From Pseudoflavonifractor sp. MSJ-37 (lineage in GTDB: Bacteria > Bacillota > Clostridia > Oscillospirales > Oscillospiraceae), in contig NZ_JAHLPP010000007.1 of assembly GCF_018917965.1 (NCBI RefSeq), forward strand, positions 17,671 to 81,670: a DNA stretch of 64,000 bases, given 5' to 3'. Shown here piece by piece: positions 18,835-27,694 of the stretch. Both the position numbers and the translations under genes were made by a program. The notes under the pieces are model-generated. The model had not been told where the DNA came from. It saw only the letters and a program-made list of their open reading frames with translations, and did no database searches. Position 1 is the stretch's first letter; every line of letters starts with the position of its first letter.

Positions 18835-19676
18835 TAGTTGGAGCCTCCTTCCTTCGGGGTGTTGGCAGCGGGACGAGCGCCGCCGTTGCGGTTGAAGCCG
18901 CCCTGGGGCCGGCCGCCATTGCGGTTGAAGCCGCCGTTGCGGTTGAAGCCGCCTCTGCGGTCGCCGTCGCGGCGGTCGCGGCGGGGACGGTCAGGACGCT
19001 CCTTGAAGTTCTTGGTGTCCAGGGTGCGAGGGGTGGTCCGCAGGCTCTGGGTCAGGACCTCGCCCTTGTAGATCCACACCTTCACGCCGATGCGGCCGTA
19101 GGTGGTGGCAGCCTCAGCGAAGCCATAGTCGATGTCGGCGCGCAGGGTCTGCAGGGGGATGGTGCCATCGTGATAGTGCTCGACGCGGGCGATCTCAGCG
19201 CCGCCCAGACGGCCGGAGCAGCAGGTCTTGATGCCGCGGGCACCCATGCGCATGGCGCGGCCCATGGCGTTCTTCATGGCACGGCGGTAGCCGATGCGCT
19301 TCTCCAGCTGCTGGGCGATGTTCTCGGCCACCAGCTGAGCGTTCATGTCGGGGTTCTTGACCTCGACGATGTTCAGCGCCACGGACTTGCCGATCATCTT
19401 CTCCAGAGTCAGGCGCAGACGCTCGATGTCCGCGCCGCCCTTGCCGATGACGACACCGGGACGGGCGCAGTGCAGGTAGATGCGGACCTTGGCGTTGTCG
19501 CGCTCGATCTCGATCTTGGGGATACCGGCGCCGTACAGGGTCTTCTTCAGGTAATCACGAATCTTCTTATCCTCGACCAGCAGGTCGCCGACCTTCTCGT
19601 TGCGGGCGTACCAGCGGGAGTCCCAATCCTTGATGACACCCACGCGCAGGCCGTGGGGATTGACTTTCTGTCCCAT
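18834..19676 (-). CDS. rpsC: 30S ribosomal protein S3 (uS3) with an Arg/Gly/Asn-rich tail
   Basis: The 280-residue protein has the N-terminal KH domain and the C-terminal S3 domain ([23 protein letters not shown], about 170-192). It forms part of the mRNA entry channel and its helicase. After about residue 222 it carries a basic, low-complexity tail with three [12 protein letters not shown] repeats (about 243-272) that is not part of typical S3, making it about 60 residues longer than usual. The function of the tail is unknown; RG-rich tails often bind RNA. Confidence 0.96.
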   Translation of the reverse strand: MGQKVNPHGLRVGVIKDWDSRWYARNEKVGDLLVEDKKIRDYLKKTLYGAGIPKIEIERDNAKVRIYLHCARPGVVIGKGGADIERLRLTLEKMIGKSVALNIVEVKNPDMNAQLVAENIAQQLEKRIGYRRAMKNAMGRAMRMGARGIKTCCSGRLGGAEIARVEHYHDGTIPLQTLRADIDYGFAEAATTYGRIGVKVWIYKGEVLTQSLRTTPRTLDTKNFKERPDRPRRDRRDGDRRGGFNRNGGFNRNGGRPQGGFNRNGGARPAANTPKEGGSN

Positions 19677-19691
19677 TTTGTTCCTCCTCCC

Positions 19692-20024
19692 TTAGCGCTC
19701 GCTCACCGCGATGGTGATGTGAGAAGTACGCTTGTTGATCCGGTACGCACGACCCTGAGCGCGGGGCATGATCCGCTTCAGGATGGGGCCGGGAGCCGCG
19801 TAAGTGGTAGACACATACAGCTTCTCAGGATCCATCTGGTGATTGTTCTCAGCGTTGGCCGCGGCGCTCTTGAGCACCTTGAGCATGAGCTCGGAGGCGG
19901 CCTTCGGGGTGGCCATCAGGATGTTGGTGGCCTCAGCCACACTCTTGCCGCGGATCAGATCGCAGACGATCTGGACCTTGCGGGGAGAGATGCGGGCATA
20001 CTTCAAAACAGCTTTCGCTTCCAT
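19692..20024 (-). CDS. rplV: 50S ribosomal protein L22 (uL22)
   Basis: The 110-residue protein starts [27 protein letters not shown] and ends with the beta-hairpin [28 protein letters not shown] that lines the exit tunnel, a known site for macrolide-resistance changes. The hairpin looks complete. Gene order is standard. Confidence 0.97.
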   Translation of the reverse strand: MEAKAVLKYARISPRKVQIVCDLIRGKSVAEATNILMATPKAASELMLKVLKSAAANAENNHQMDPEKLYVSTTYAAPGPILKRIMPRAQGRAYRINKRTSHITIAVSER

Positions 20025-20036
20025 GTTCTCTCCTCC

Positions 20037-20309
20037 TTACTTACCGGTCTTAGCGCCGGCGTGGCCGCGGAACGTGCGGGTGGGGGCGAACTCGCCCAGC
20101 TTGTGGCCCACCATGTCCTCAGTCACGTACACGGGCACGTGCTTGCGGCCGTCATGGACGGCGAAGGTGTGCCCCACGAAGGCGGGGAAGATGGTGGAGG
20201 CGCGGCTCCAGGTCTTGAGGACCTTCTTCTCGCCGGTCTGGTTCATCTCATCGACCCGCTTCAGCAGCTCGGGGGCGCAAAAGGGGCCTTTCTTGATACT
20301 TCTGCTCAT
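20037..20309 (-). CDS. rpsS: 30S ribosomal protein S19 (uS19)
   Basis: The 90-residue protein starts [19 protein letters not shown] and has the signature [24 protein letters not shown] and ending [14 protein letters not shown]. It pairs with S13 in the 30S head. It lies 12 nt from rplV and 14 nt from rplB. Confidence 0.97.
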   Translation of the reverse strand: MSRSIKKGPFCAPELLKRVDEMNQTGEKKVLKTWSRASTIFPAFVGHTFAVHDGRKHVPVYVTEDMVGHKLGEFAPTRTFRGHAGAKTGK

Positions 20310-20323
20310 CTTTTACTGCCTCC

Positions 20324-21157
20324 TTACTTCGCGTTACGATGCTTGACGATGAACTTCTCGGTGCGGTTCTTGCCCTTGCGGGTCTTGTAACCCATCGCAG
20401 GCTTGCCCCAAGGAGTCACAGGGCCGGGACGGCCAACAGGGCTCTTGCCCTCGCCGCCGCCGTGGGGGTGGTCGTTGGGGTTCATGACGGAACCGCGGAC
20501 GGTGGGCCGCCAGCCCATGTGGCGCTTGCGGCCGGCCTTGCCGATCTGGATGTTCTCGTGCTCGATGTTGCCGATCTGGCCGATGGTGGCCAAGCACTCG
20601 GGCCGGATATAACGGACCTCGCCGGAGGGGAGACGGACCTGAGCCATGCCGTTCTCCTTGGCCATCAGCTGAGCGAACTCACCGGCGGCGCGGACCAGCT
20701 GGCCGCCCTTGCCGGGATACAGCTCGATGTTGTGGATCAGGGTGCCCAGAGGGATGTTGGCGATGGGCAGGCAGTTGCCGGGCAGGATGTCGGCCTCAGG
20801 ACCGGTGGTGATGATGTGGCCGGCCTTCATGCCGACGGTCGCCAGGATATAGCGCTTCTCGCCATCCTCATACTGGATGAGGGCGATGTTGGCGGAGCGG
20901 TTGGGATCGTACTCCACGCGGACCACAGTGGCGGTGCCCTGCTTGTCGCGCTTGAAGTCGATGACGCGGTACTTCTTCTTGTTGCCGCCGCCGCGATGGC
21001 GGACGGTGATGCGGCCGTAGCTGTTGCGGCCGGAGTTCTTCTTCAGGACTTCGGTCAGGCTGCGCTCGGGCTTAGCCTTCTTGTCGATCCCCTCGAAGGC
21101 GGACACAGTCATGTGACGGCGGGAGGGGGTAGTGGGCTTGAACGTCTTGATAGCCAT
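20324..21157 (-). CDS. rplB: 50S ribosomal protein L2 (uL2)
   Basis: The 277-residue protein has the conserved [28 protein letters not shown] segment near the peptidyl transferase centre and the ending [20 protein letters not shown]. It is required for subunit association and peptide-bond formation. Order and spacing in the S10 operon are standard. Confidence 0.97.
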   Translation of the reverse strand: MAIKTFKPTTPSRRHMTVSAFEGIDKKAKPERSLTEVLKKNSGRNSYGRITVRHRGGGNKKKYRVIDFKRDKQGTATVVRVEYDPNRSANIALIQYEDGEKRYILATVGMKAGHIITTGPEADILPGNCLPIANIPLGTLIHNIELYPGKGGQLVRAAGEFAQLMAKENGMAQVRLPSGEVRYIRPECLATIGQIGNIEHENIQIGKAGRKRHMGWRPTVRGSVMNPNDHPHGGGEGKSPVGRPGPVTPWGKPAMGYKTRKGKNRTEKFIVKHRNAK

Positions 21158-21171
21158 ATCTCAATACCTCC

Positions 21172-21471
21172 TTACACCATGCCCTCGAAGAACTCGATGG
21201 TCTTGGAGTCCTCGGTGAGGGTGACGATGGCCTTCTTGTAGGAAGGACGGCGGCCAGCGGGGTAACGGCCGGTGCGCTTCTGCTTGCCGTCCATGTTGAT
21301 CGTGTTGACCTTAGCGACCTTCACGCCGAAGATCTCTTCGACAGCCTTGGCGATCTCGATCTTGTTGGCGTCCTTGGCCACCTCGAAGGTGTACTGCTTC
21401 ATCTCGAACAGAGAAGCGGACTTCTCAGTGATGATGGGACGCTTGATGATATCATAAGCGACGGTAGCCAT
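21172..21471 (-). CDS. rplW: 50S ribosomal protein L23 (uL23)
   Basis: The 99-residue protein has [20 protein letters not shown] and the [25 protein letters not shown] loop. It lies at the tunnel exit and docks trigger factor and SRP. Its start overlaps the rplD stop by one base. Confidence 0.97.
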   Translation of the reverse strand: MATVAYDIIKRPIITEKSASLFEMKQYTFEVAKDANKIEIAKAVEEIFGVKVAKVNTINMDGKQKRTGRYPAGRRPSYKKAIVTLTEDSKTIEFFEGMV

Positions 21472-22091
21472 TACGCGAACACCTCCTCGATGACGGCCAG
21501 AGCAGCCTTGTCCACGATGAACTTGTCGGCGTTCACGATGTCGTAAACGCTCAGGATCTTAGCGGTGGTGGTGACCACGCCGGGGATGTTCCGGGAGGAC
21601 TTCACCACGTTCTCGTTGACCTCGGAGGTCACGACGACGGACTTCTTCGCCTCGACGGCGGTGAGGAAGCTCTTCATGTTCTTGGTCTTGATCTCGTCCA
21701 GGGACAGGCCGTCCACGACCACGATGTTGCCCTCAGCGGCCTTGGCAGAGAGGACGGACTTGAGGGCCAGACGTTTGACCTTCTTGTTCAGGGTGTAGCT
21801 GTAGTCACGGGGCTTGGGAGCGAACACGATGCCGCCGTGGGTCCACTGGGGGGCGCGGGTAGAACCCTGACGGGCACGGCCGGTGCCCTTCTGGCGCCAG
21901 GGCTTGATGCCGCCGCCGGAGACCTCAGCGCGGGTCAGAGCGGACTGGGTGCCCTGACGGCAGTTGGCCAGGTGGTTCTTGACGACCTCGTGGACAACGA
22001 CCTCGTTGGGCTCGATACCGAAGATGGCGTCGGAGAGCTCCACTTCGCCGACCTTCGTGCCGGTCATGTTAACAACGTTTGCCTTAGGCAT
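21471..22091 (-). CDS. rplD: 50S ribosomal protein L4 (uL4)
   Basis: The 206-residue protein has the extended tunnel loop [23 protein letters not shown] (about 60-82) and a Rossmann-like globular part. In E. coli it represses its own operon through the S10 leader; whether the long leader here responds to L4 is unknown. It lies 17 nt from rplC. Confidence 0.97.
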   Translation of the reverse strand: MPKANVVNMTGTKVGEVELSDAIFGIEPNEVVVHEVVKNHLANCRQGTQSALTRAEVSGGGIKPWRQKGTGRARQGSTRAPQWTHGGIVFAPKPRDYSYTLNKKVKRLALKSVLSAKAAEGNIVVVDGLSLDEIKTKNMKSFLTAVEAKKSVVVTSEVNENVVKSSRNIPGVVTTTAKILSVYDIVNADKFIVDKAALAVIEEVFA

Positions 22092-22108
22092 TTGGTTTCT
22101 CTCCTTTC

Positions 22109-22834
22109 TTAGCGGTTACGCGCAGACGCCTTCTGGGGATTGACGCGGGCGGAAGCCTTCTGCGGGTTGTTGCTGATGCCGGCAGCCGCACCCTTCTCCT
22201 TGACGTTGATCACGCTGTTGCGCAGATACACGAGGCCGCCCTTGGGGCCGGGGATCGCGCCGCGCACGGCGATGATGCCAAGCTCGGAGTCCACCTTGAT
22301 CACGTCCAGGTTCAGGACGGTGACCTGATCGCAGCCCATATGGCCGGCGCCGATCTTGCCCTTGAAGATGCGGGAAGGATCGGTAGCGGGGCCCATGGAG
22401 CCGGCGTGACGATGCACAGGGCCGGTACCGTGAGACTCCTTCAGGCGATGGGCGCCGTGACGCTTGATGACGCCGGCGTAGCCCTTGCCCTTGCTGATGC
22501 CGGTGACGTCCACGCGGTCGCCCTCGGCGAACACATCGATCTTCACCTCGTCGCCCACGTTCATCTCGGCGGCATTGTCGAGCTTGAACTCCTTCAGGAC
22601 CTTCTTGGGGGCAACGCCCGCCTTCTTCAGATGGCCCAGCTCAGGCTTGGTGAGCTTCTTCTCGGCGACTTCCTCGTAGCCGAGCTGCACGGCGGTGTAG
22701 CCGTCCTTCTCCTCGGTCTTCTTCTGCACGACGGTGCAGGGGCCCGCCTCGATGACGGTGACCGGGATGACCTTACCTTCGGCGTCAAAGATCTGCGTCA
22801 TGCCGACCTTCTTACCGATGATGGCCTTTTCCAT
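22109..22834 (-). CDS. rplC: 50S ribosomal protein L3 (uL3) with a short repeated tail
   Basis: The 241-residue protein starts [16 protein letters not shown] and has the [21 protein letters not shown] and [15 protein letters not shown] segments near the peptidyl transferase centre. The last 20 or so residues contain a direct repeat of NPQKASAR, an extension beyond the usual L3 end of about 210 residues. The tail is unlikely to matter for the core fold. Confidence 0.97.
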   Translation of the reverse strand: MEKAIIGKKVGMTQIFDAEGKVIPVTVIEAGPCTVVQKKTEEKDGYTAVQLGYEEVAEKKLTKPELGHLKKAGVAPKKVLKEFKLDNAAEMNVGDEVKIDVFAEGDRVDVTGISKGKGYAGVIKRHGAHRLKESHGTGPVHRHAGSMGPATDPSRIFKGKIGAGHMGCDQVTVLNLDVIKVDSELGIIAVRGAIPGPKGGLVYLRNSVINVKEKGAAAGISNNPQKASARVNPQKASARNR

Positions 22835-22849
22835 GTTTTTTCCTCCTTG

Positions 22850-22925
22850 ATAAGGTTATTGGTTGGACGAGTTGAGCATTGGTCTCTCATTGCTCGGCCA
22901 ACTTGACCCGTCCATCTCAAGATGC
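22850..22925 (-). promoter_or_regulatory. Structured spacer between rpsJ and rplC
   Basis: Within the 141-nt rpsJ-rplC gap, GGACG, AGTT and GAGCA pair with TGCTC, AACT and CGTCC, giving a bulged hairpin just before the rplC ribosome site. There is no U-run, so it is more likely a translational or stability element than a terminator. Confidence 0.4.
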
Positions 22926-22975
22926 GATGGACAGCGGGTTCAACACATTCGTTTGCGGTCGTCAGACGAGAAGCC

Positions 22976-23290
22976 TTACAGCTTGATCTCGATCTCGACG
23001 CCGGCGGGGAGCTCCAGAGACATCAGAGCCTCGACGGTCTTGGGGGAGGGCTTCTGGATGTCAATCAGGCGCTTGTGGGTGCGGCGCTCGAACTGCTCAC
23101 GGGAATCCTTGTACTTGTGGACGGCCCGCAGGATGGTGACCACCTCTTTCTTGGTGGGCAGGGGGATGGGGCCGGACACGGAAGCGCCGGTGCGCTTGGC
23201 GGTCTCGACGATCTTCTCAGCGCTCTGGTCGATGAGCTGATGGTCGTAGGCCTTCAGGCGGATGCGGATCATTTCTTTCTGAGCTGCCAT
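22976..23290 (-). CDS. rpsJ: 30S ribosomal protein S10 (uS10)
   Basis: The 104-residue protein, [21 protein letters not shown]..., has the signature [21 protein letters not shown]. It also serves as NusE in antitermination complexes. ATG 23290 follows an AGGAGG site; a longer upstream extension runs into the leader and is rejected. It is the first gene of the S10-spc-alpha block. Confidence 0.97.
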   Translation of the reverse strand: MAAQKEMIRIRLKAYDHQLIDQSAEKIVETAKRTGASVSGPIPLPTKKEVVTILRAVHKYKDSREQFERRTHKRLIDIQKPSPKTVEALMSLELPAGVEIEIKL

Positions 23291-23312
23291 GATTGTTTTC
23301 CTCCTTGAAACA

Positions 23313-23349
23313 TACGAAGTGACGTTCTGTATTCCGTGCACGCTTCGTA
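23313..23349 (-). promoter_or_regulatory. Hairpin just upstream of the rpsJ ribosome site
   Basis: TACGAAG pairs with CTTCGTA (7 bp) around a 23-nt loop, ending a few bases before the AGGAGG of rpsJ. It could influence access of ribosomes. Confidence 0.4.
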
Positions 23350-23396
23350 CGGTGAGAATCTTCTGTACACGTTTCCGTGCGTATCATTCTGTGACA

Positions 23397-23427
23397 CGAA
23401 GAAAACCGGCGCAAAAGCAGCCGGTTT
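23397..23427 (-). terminator. Terminator-like hairpin in the S10 leader (possible attenuator)
   Basis: AAACCGGC pairs with GCCGGTTT around a 9-nt loop and is followed on the minus strand by TTCTTCG. It lies between the S10 promoter and rpsJ, so it could act as an attenuator. Confidence 0.5.
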
Positions 23428-23567
23428 CGTCCCTGCACAGCGATATACGCCGTGTACGGAACCTTCTCAGCCGCCCGATTTGCTCGGACATACTCCGCGG
23501 AAGTTACCGGCAAAGCCGCAATCTCCCGCATCATCGCAAGGTGTGCCCTTATCACAGGCACTCGTTT

Positions 23568-23596
23568 ATTGTACCAGATCGGAGCGGTGGTGTCAA
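23568..23596 (-). promoter_or_regulatory. Main promoter of the S10-spc-alpha region
   Basis: A perfect TTGACA (23591-23596), 17-nt spacer and TACAAT (23568-23573). The predicted start near 23561 gives a leader of about 270 nt before rpsJ. The 368-nt gap 23291-23658 is accounted for by this promoter and its leader. Confidence 0.9.
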
Positions 23597-23658
23597 GCCG
23601 CCATACCCCATTTTTTCGCCGAACTCCAGCTCGTTCCGCTCCGGTCCTTTGTGCATAT

Positions 23659-24528
23659 TCAGCCGCAGGCCGCCAGCGCCGCCTCCACAGCGGGCAGGAC
23701 GGCCCCCCCGTCGATGCTCTCCCCGGTGAAATGCTCCAGTGCGAAGACGGCCTGCCAGATCAGCATCCCAAGCCCGTTGAGGCCCAGATGCCCGCGCAGG
23801 CGGGCCTGCCGCAGGAGTTCCGTTTCCGCCGGGGCATAGATCAGGTCGCACACCGCCGCCCCGTCCTTCAGGGCATCCAGGAAGCCGAAGGACTCGAACT
23901 GCCCCGCCGTGCCCGTCATCCCCAAGTTGGTGCAGTTGACCACCAGGTCGGCCTCCGACGCCAGCCTGCTCAGCGTTTCCTGGTCGAACGCCGCCGGGAC
24001 CATCCGTCCGTCCCCGTGGGCGGCGCAGAGGGCCTCCGCCTTCTCCACGGTCCGGTTGGCCACGATCACCCGTTCGGCCCTCCCGGCCTGGCAGAGCTTG
24101 GGGGCTACGGCCTTCGCGGCCCCGCCGGCCCCCAGCACCAGGACGGTCCGGCCCTCCGTGGCGACCCCGGCCTGCCCCAGAGCGGCCAGAAAGCCCCGGC
24201 CGTCGGTGTTGTAGCCGTACCGCTTCCCGTCCCGGAGGACCACGGTGTTCACCGCGCCGTACATCCGGGCATCCTCGTCCAGCGCGTCCATCAGGGGCAC
24301 CAGCTCCTGCTTGTGGGGCATCGTGGCATTGAAGCCTGCGTATCCGGCGAACTCAGCGCACTCCAGCCACTCCCGGCAGGTCCCCCGGGCCACTGGCTGA
24401 CAGAGATAGAGATAGTCCAGCCCCAGAGTCCGGATCATGGTGTTCTGGATGACCGGCGACTTGGAGTGGAGCACCGGGTCCCCGATGACACAGAGCTTTT
24501 TCGTGGTGTTCTTCAGCTCCACCTGCAT
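23659..24528 (-). CDS. aroE: Shikimate dehydrogenase
   Basis: The 289-residue NADP enzyme reduces 3-dehydroshikimate. It shows the shikimate-binding SKSPVIQN, catalytic Lys/Asn region NATMPHKQ, NTDGRGF, the nucleotide-binding GAGGAAKA (about 124-131) and NRTVEKAE. ATG 24528 follows AGGAGGG; an extension to 24612 lacks a site and overlaps aroQ. It is the last gene of the aro operon, 5 nt after aroQ, and no clear terminator follows before the S10 promoter 62 nt away. Confidence 0.95.
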   Translation of the reverse strand: MQVELKNTTKKLCVIGDPVLHSKSPVIQNTMIRTLGLDYLYLCQPVARGTCREWLECAEFAGYAGFNATMPHKQELVPLMDALDEDARMYGAVNTVVLRDGKRYGYNTDGRGFLAALGQAGVATEGRTVLVLGAGGAAKAVAPKLCQAGRAERVIVANRTVEKAEALCAAHGDGRMVPAAFDQETLSRLASEADLVVNCTNLGMTGTAGQFESFGFLDALKDGAAVCDLIYAPAETELLRQARLRGHLGLNGLGMLIWQAVFALEHFTGESIDGGAVLPAVEAALAACG

Positions 24529-24532
24529 GATC

Positions 24533-24967
24533 TCAGCCCTCCTGACGGGACAGGAAGTAGGACATGGCGGCCTCATAGCCGTAGAGCCCCAGGCCGCAGA
24601 TCTGCCCCACACACCCGGCGGCGGTGACGCTCTTGTGGCGGAACTCCTCCCGCTGGTGGATGTTGGAGATATGCACCTCCACGCAGGGGACGCTCACCGC
24701 CTTGAGGGCGTCCAGGATCGCCACGGAGTAGTGGGTATAGGCGCCGGGGTTCATGACGATGGCGTCGTAGACTCCCTGCGCCGCCTGGATGGCGTCCACG
24801 ATGGCCCCCTCGTGGTTGGACTGGAAGCACTCTGCCGTGGAGCCGTGCTCGGCGGCGAAGGCCTTCAGCCGCAGGCAGAGGCTCTCATAGGTGTTCTCGC
24901 CATAGATGCCGGGCTCCCGCTGGCCCAGCAGGTTCAGATTGGGCCCGTTGATGATGAGGAATTTCAT
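24533..24967 (-). CDS. aroQ: 3-Dehydroquinate dehydratase, type II
   Basis: The 144-residue enzyme converts 3-dehydroquinate to 3-dehydroshikimate. Type II features are the start MKFLIINGPNLNLLGQREPG with the active-site Tyr in GIYGE, NPGAYTHYS, and the EVHISNIHQREEFRHKS segment with the catalytic His. The start overlaps the aroK stop by 4 nt (ATGA), so translation is coupled. Confidence 0.95.
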   Translation of the reverse strand: MKFLIINGPNLNLLGQREPGIYGENTYESLCLRLKAFAAEHGSTAECFQSNHEGAIVDAIQAAQGVYDAIVMNPGAYTHYSVAILDALKAVSVPCVEVHISNIHQREEFRHKSVTAAGCVGQICGLGLYGYEAAMSYFLSRQEG

Positions 24968-25458
24968 TTGTCCAAGACCTCCATGATCATATCCGCCGCC
25001 TCTCCCGGGGTGGAATGACCTTCGATGATATGGTCGGCCCACTTCTCGTAGACCGGCTCCCGTCTGCGGTACCGCTCCAGGAAGGCCTCTCGCCCGGCCT
25101 GTCCCAGAGGGCGGTCCTCCATGGATACGCTGTCATAGATCGCGCCCGGGTCCCGGCGCAGGAAGAACACAGTTCCGCTGGCCTTCAGCGGGGCGATGCA
25201 GTCCCGGCGCAGGGGCAGACCGCCGCCGCAGGCCACCACCCGGCCGCTCCGCTCGGACAGGTCCTCCGCCACCGCCAGCTCACAGCCCCGGAAGTACTCC
25301 TCCCCCTCTTCCGCGAAGATGGTCGGGATGGAGCGCCCCTCGATCTCCTCCACCATGGCGTCGGTGTCGTTCAGCTCCATGCCCAGACGTCTGGCCAGGA
25401 TGGCGCCCACTGTGGACTTGCCGCAGCCCATCATGCCGATCAGGATCACGTTCTTCAT
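24964..25458 (-). CDS. aroK: Shikimate kinase
   Basis: The 164-residue P-loop kinase phosphorylates shikimate with ATP. Walker A is GMMGCGKST (about 8-16), the shikimate-binding DTD motif follows (about 32-34), and the CGGGLPL segment and lid arginines (MEDRPLGQ) are present. It overlaps pheA by 4 nt and aroQ by 4 nt. Confidence 0.95.
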   Translation of the reverse strand: MKNVILIGMMGCGKSTVGAILARRLGMELNDTDAMVEEIEGRSIPTIFAEEGEEYFRGCELAVAEDLSERSGRVVACGGGLPLRRDCIAPLKASGTVFFLRRDPGAIYDSVSMEDRPLGQAGREAFLERYRRREPVYEKWADHIIEGHSTPGEAADMIMEVLDK

Positions 25459-26621
25459 GCGTCCTCGTCCTCCCACGCCTTGAAGTTGCCCAGGATCCGC
25501 ACCTGGCTGGCCAACTGGGAGAGCTCATGGAGCATCCCATCCATGCCGGGGGCGGCCAGGTCGCCGGTGAAATCCAGGAAGAACAGGTACTCCCACCCCC
25601 GTCCGGGGATGGGCCTGGACTCGATCTTCAGCAGGTTGAGCCCCTGTACGGCGAACACCGTCAGGATCTCATGGAGGGATCCGCTCTGATGGGGCAGACG
25701 GAAGAGGGCGCTGATCTTGTTCCGTCCGGGCCGGAGCTCCATCACCGGAGCGACCACCACGAAGCGGGTGTGGTTCTGGCTGTTGTAGTTGACCCCCTCC
25801 GCCAGGATGTGCAGACCGTAGATCTCCGCGGCCCGGCGGGAGCAGATGGCGGCGGCGGTGCGGTCGCCGGTCTCGGCCACCTGCTTGGCGGAGCCTGCCG
25901 TGTCCAGCGTCGGGACCCGCTCCCACTCCCGGTGCTGATCCAGATACTTCTCCGACTGCATGAGCCCCTGTTCATGGGAGTACACCGTCCGGATGTCCTC
26001 CAGCCCCACTCCAGGCAGGGCCATGAGGCAGTGCTCCACCTTCACCTGATACTCACCCACCATATAATAGTGGTACTGAGCCAGCAGATCGTATACCTGC
26101 CGGATGGAACCGGTGGAGCTGTTCTCCACTGGGAGGACGGCATAGTCGGCCTCGCCCCTCTCCAGAGCCGTGAACACGTCGTTGAACCAGGGAAGGCCCC
26201 GGCTGGACACATCCTTCCCGAAGAAGCCCACAGCGGCCTCCTCGCTGTAGCATCCCGGTTCGCCCTGATAGACCACCCGGGGGCGCTCCACCGGCGGCCG
26301 GGCTTTGGCCACCGCCTCCACATAGGCGGCATACCCCGGGTCCCCGGCGTCCTCTGTGACCAGTCCTCTCTGCTGGCGGCGGGAGATGGCCATGATGCTC
26401 TCATAGAGCTCGGCCACATCGGCCCGGCGGGCAGGGTCCGCCGCCAGGGCGGTCTTGGCGGCGATGACCTGCCGCTCCCGTCCGGCGTCCAGCACCGGCA
26501 CTCCGTGGGCCGCCTTCCACTCCCCCACCCTTCCGGTGATCTCCATCCGGCGGAGGAAGAGCTCCACCAGCTCCTCGTCGATGTGGTCGATCTCCTGTCG
26601 GTACTGATCCAATCCGCTCAT
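25455..26621 (-). CDS. pheA: Chorismate mutase / prephenate dehydratase (P-protein)
   Basis: The 388-residue bifunctional enzyme makes phenylpyruvate from chorismate. An AroQ-type chorismate mutase (about 1-90) is followed by prephenate dehydratase (about 112-290, with PVENSSTGSI and the catalytic NHTRF) and a C-terminal ACT domain (about 300-380) with the ESRP Phe-binding motif, so feedback inhibition by phenylalanine is expected. Separate pheA and mutase genes are more common in Gram-positives than this fusion. A weak promoter lies upstream (26675-26703). Confidence 0.94.
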   Translation of the reverse strand: MSGLDQYRQEIDHIDEELVELFLRRMEITGRVGEWKAAHGVPVLDAGRERQVIAAKTALAADPARRADVAELYESIMAISRRQQRGLVTEDAGDPGYAAYVEAVAKARPPVERPRVVYQGEPGCYSEEAAVGFFGKDVSSRGLPWFNDVFTALERGEADYAVLPVENSSTGSIRQVYDLLAQYHYYMVGEYQVKVEHCLMALPGVGLEDIRTVYSHEQGLMQSEKYLDQHREWERVPTLDTAGSAKQVAETGDRTAAAICSRRAAEIYGLHILAEGVNYNSQNHTRFVVVAPVMELRPGRNKISALFRLPHQSGSLHEILTVFAVQGLNLLKIESRPIPGRGWEYLFFLDFTGDLAAPGMDGMLHELSQLASQVRILGNFKAWEDEDA

Positions 26622-26674
26622 GCCGTTCTCCCTTTCCTGCCCATCCTCGTTCCAGGGCCGATGCCTTTCTTTTT

Positions 26675-26703
26675 ATGGTATACTATCCGACCCCGGCGCG
26701 CAA
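26675..26703 (-). promoter_or_regulatory. Candidate internal promoter before pheA
   Basis: TTGCGC, a 17-nt spacer and TACCAT lie in the only sizeable gap (92 nt) inside the aro operon. Both boxes are imperfect. Confidence 0.4.
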
Positions 26704-26713
26704 GTCCCGGAGA

Positions 26714-27694
26714 TCATCCGATCCTCAGGACCTCGCAGGCGGCCAGGGCCGCCGCGGCCTCCACCACAGGCAGGGCCCGCAGGACCACACAGGGGTCGTG
26801 CCGCCCCTCGATGGTCAGCTCAGTCTCCTCCATCCGGGACAGGCTCACCGTCTGCTGGGGGCGGGAGATGGACGGGGTGGGACGGAACACCACCTCGAAC
26901 TCCACAGGCATCCCGTTGGTGATGCCGCCGTTGACGCCGCCGGTGTGGTTGGTCCGGGTACGGATCTGGCCATCCTCCAAGCAAAAAGCGTCATTGGCCT
27001 CGCTCCCCCGCATGGCGGCGAAGCCGAAGCCCGCCCCGAAAGCGATGCCCTTCACCGCGGGCACGGCAAAGAGATGCTGGGAGAAGATGCCCTCCACGTT
27101 GCAGCCGAAGTCCGGCGCCCCCATGCCGGCGGGCATCCCGGTGACGGCACAGCGGATGCAGCCGCCCACCGAGTCCTGCTCCGCCTTGGCGGCCAGGATC
27201 GCGGCCTGGGCCTGCTCCGGCGTGGGATCCTGGATCCCGGCGATCTGGGAGACCCGGGCGGTCACGCCGATCCCCCGCTCCTTCAGCACCAGCTTGGCCA
27301 CTGCCCCGGCAAAGACCAGAGGGGCCGTCAGCCGGCCGGAGAAGTGTCCGCCGCCCCGGTAGTCGTTATAGCCGCCGTACCGCACCTGACCGGTGTAGTC
27401 CGCGTGGCCGGGCCGGGGCATATCCTTGAGCTGGCTGTAATCCTTACTGCGGGTGTCCGTGTTGCGGATCACGGCGCAGAGGGGCGTCCCGGTGGTCCGG
27501 CCCTCGAACAGGCCGGAGAGGACCTCCGGCTCGTCGGCCTCTTTCCGGGGCGTGGAGGTAGGATCTTTGCCGGGAGCCCGACGGGCCAGCTCCGAGCGGA
27601 TGAAGGCCCAGTCCAGCTCGATCCCGGTGGGGACGCCCTCCAGCGTCACGCCGATGGCGGGACCATGGGACTCTCCGAAGATGGTGTATCTCAT
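26714..27694 (-). CDS. aroC: Chorismate synthase
   Basis: The 326-residue FMN enzyme eliminates phosphate from EPSP. It starts MRYTIFGESHGPAIGVTLEGVP and has the signatures RPGHADYTGQVRYG and YRGGGHFSGRLTA. It is shorter than the usual 350-390 residues but contains all the main motifs. It overlaps aroA by 4 nt (ATGA). Confidence 0.95.
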   Translation of the reverse strand: MRYTIFGESHGPAIGVTLEGVPTGIELDWAFIRSELARRAPGKDPTSTPRKEADEPEVLSGLFEGRTTGTPLCAVIRNTDTRSKDYSQLKDMPRPGHADYTGQVRYGGYNDYRGGGHFSGRLTAPLVFAGAVAKLVLKERGIGVTARVSQIAGIQDPTPEQAQAAILAAKAEQDSVGGCIRCAVTGMPAGMGAPDFGCNVEGIFSQHLFAVPAVKGIAFGAGFGFAAMRGSEANDAFCLEDGQIRTRTNHTGGVNGGITNGMPVEFEVVFRPTPSISRPQQTVSLSRMEETELTIEGRHDPCVVLRALPVVEAAAALAACEVLRIG

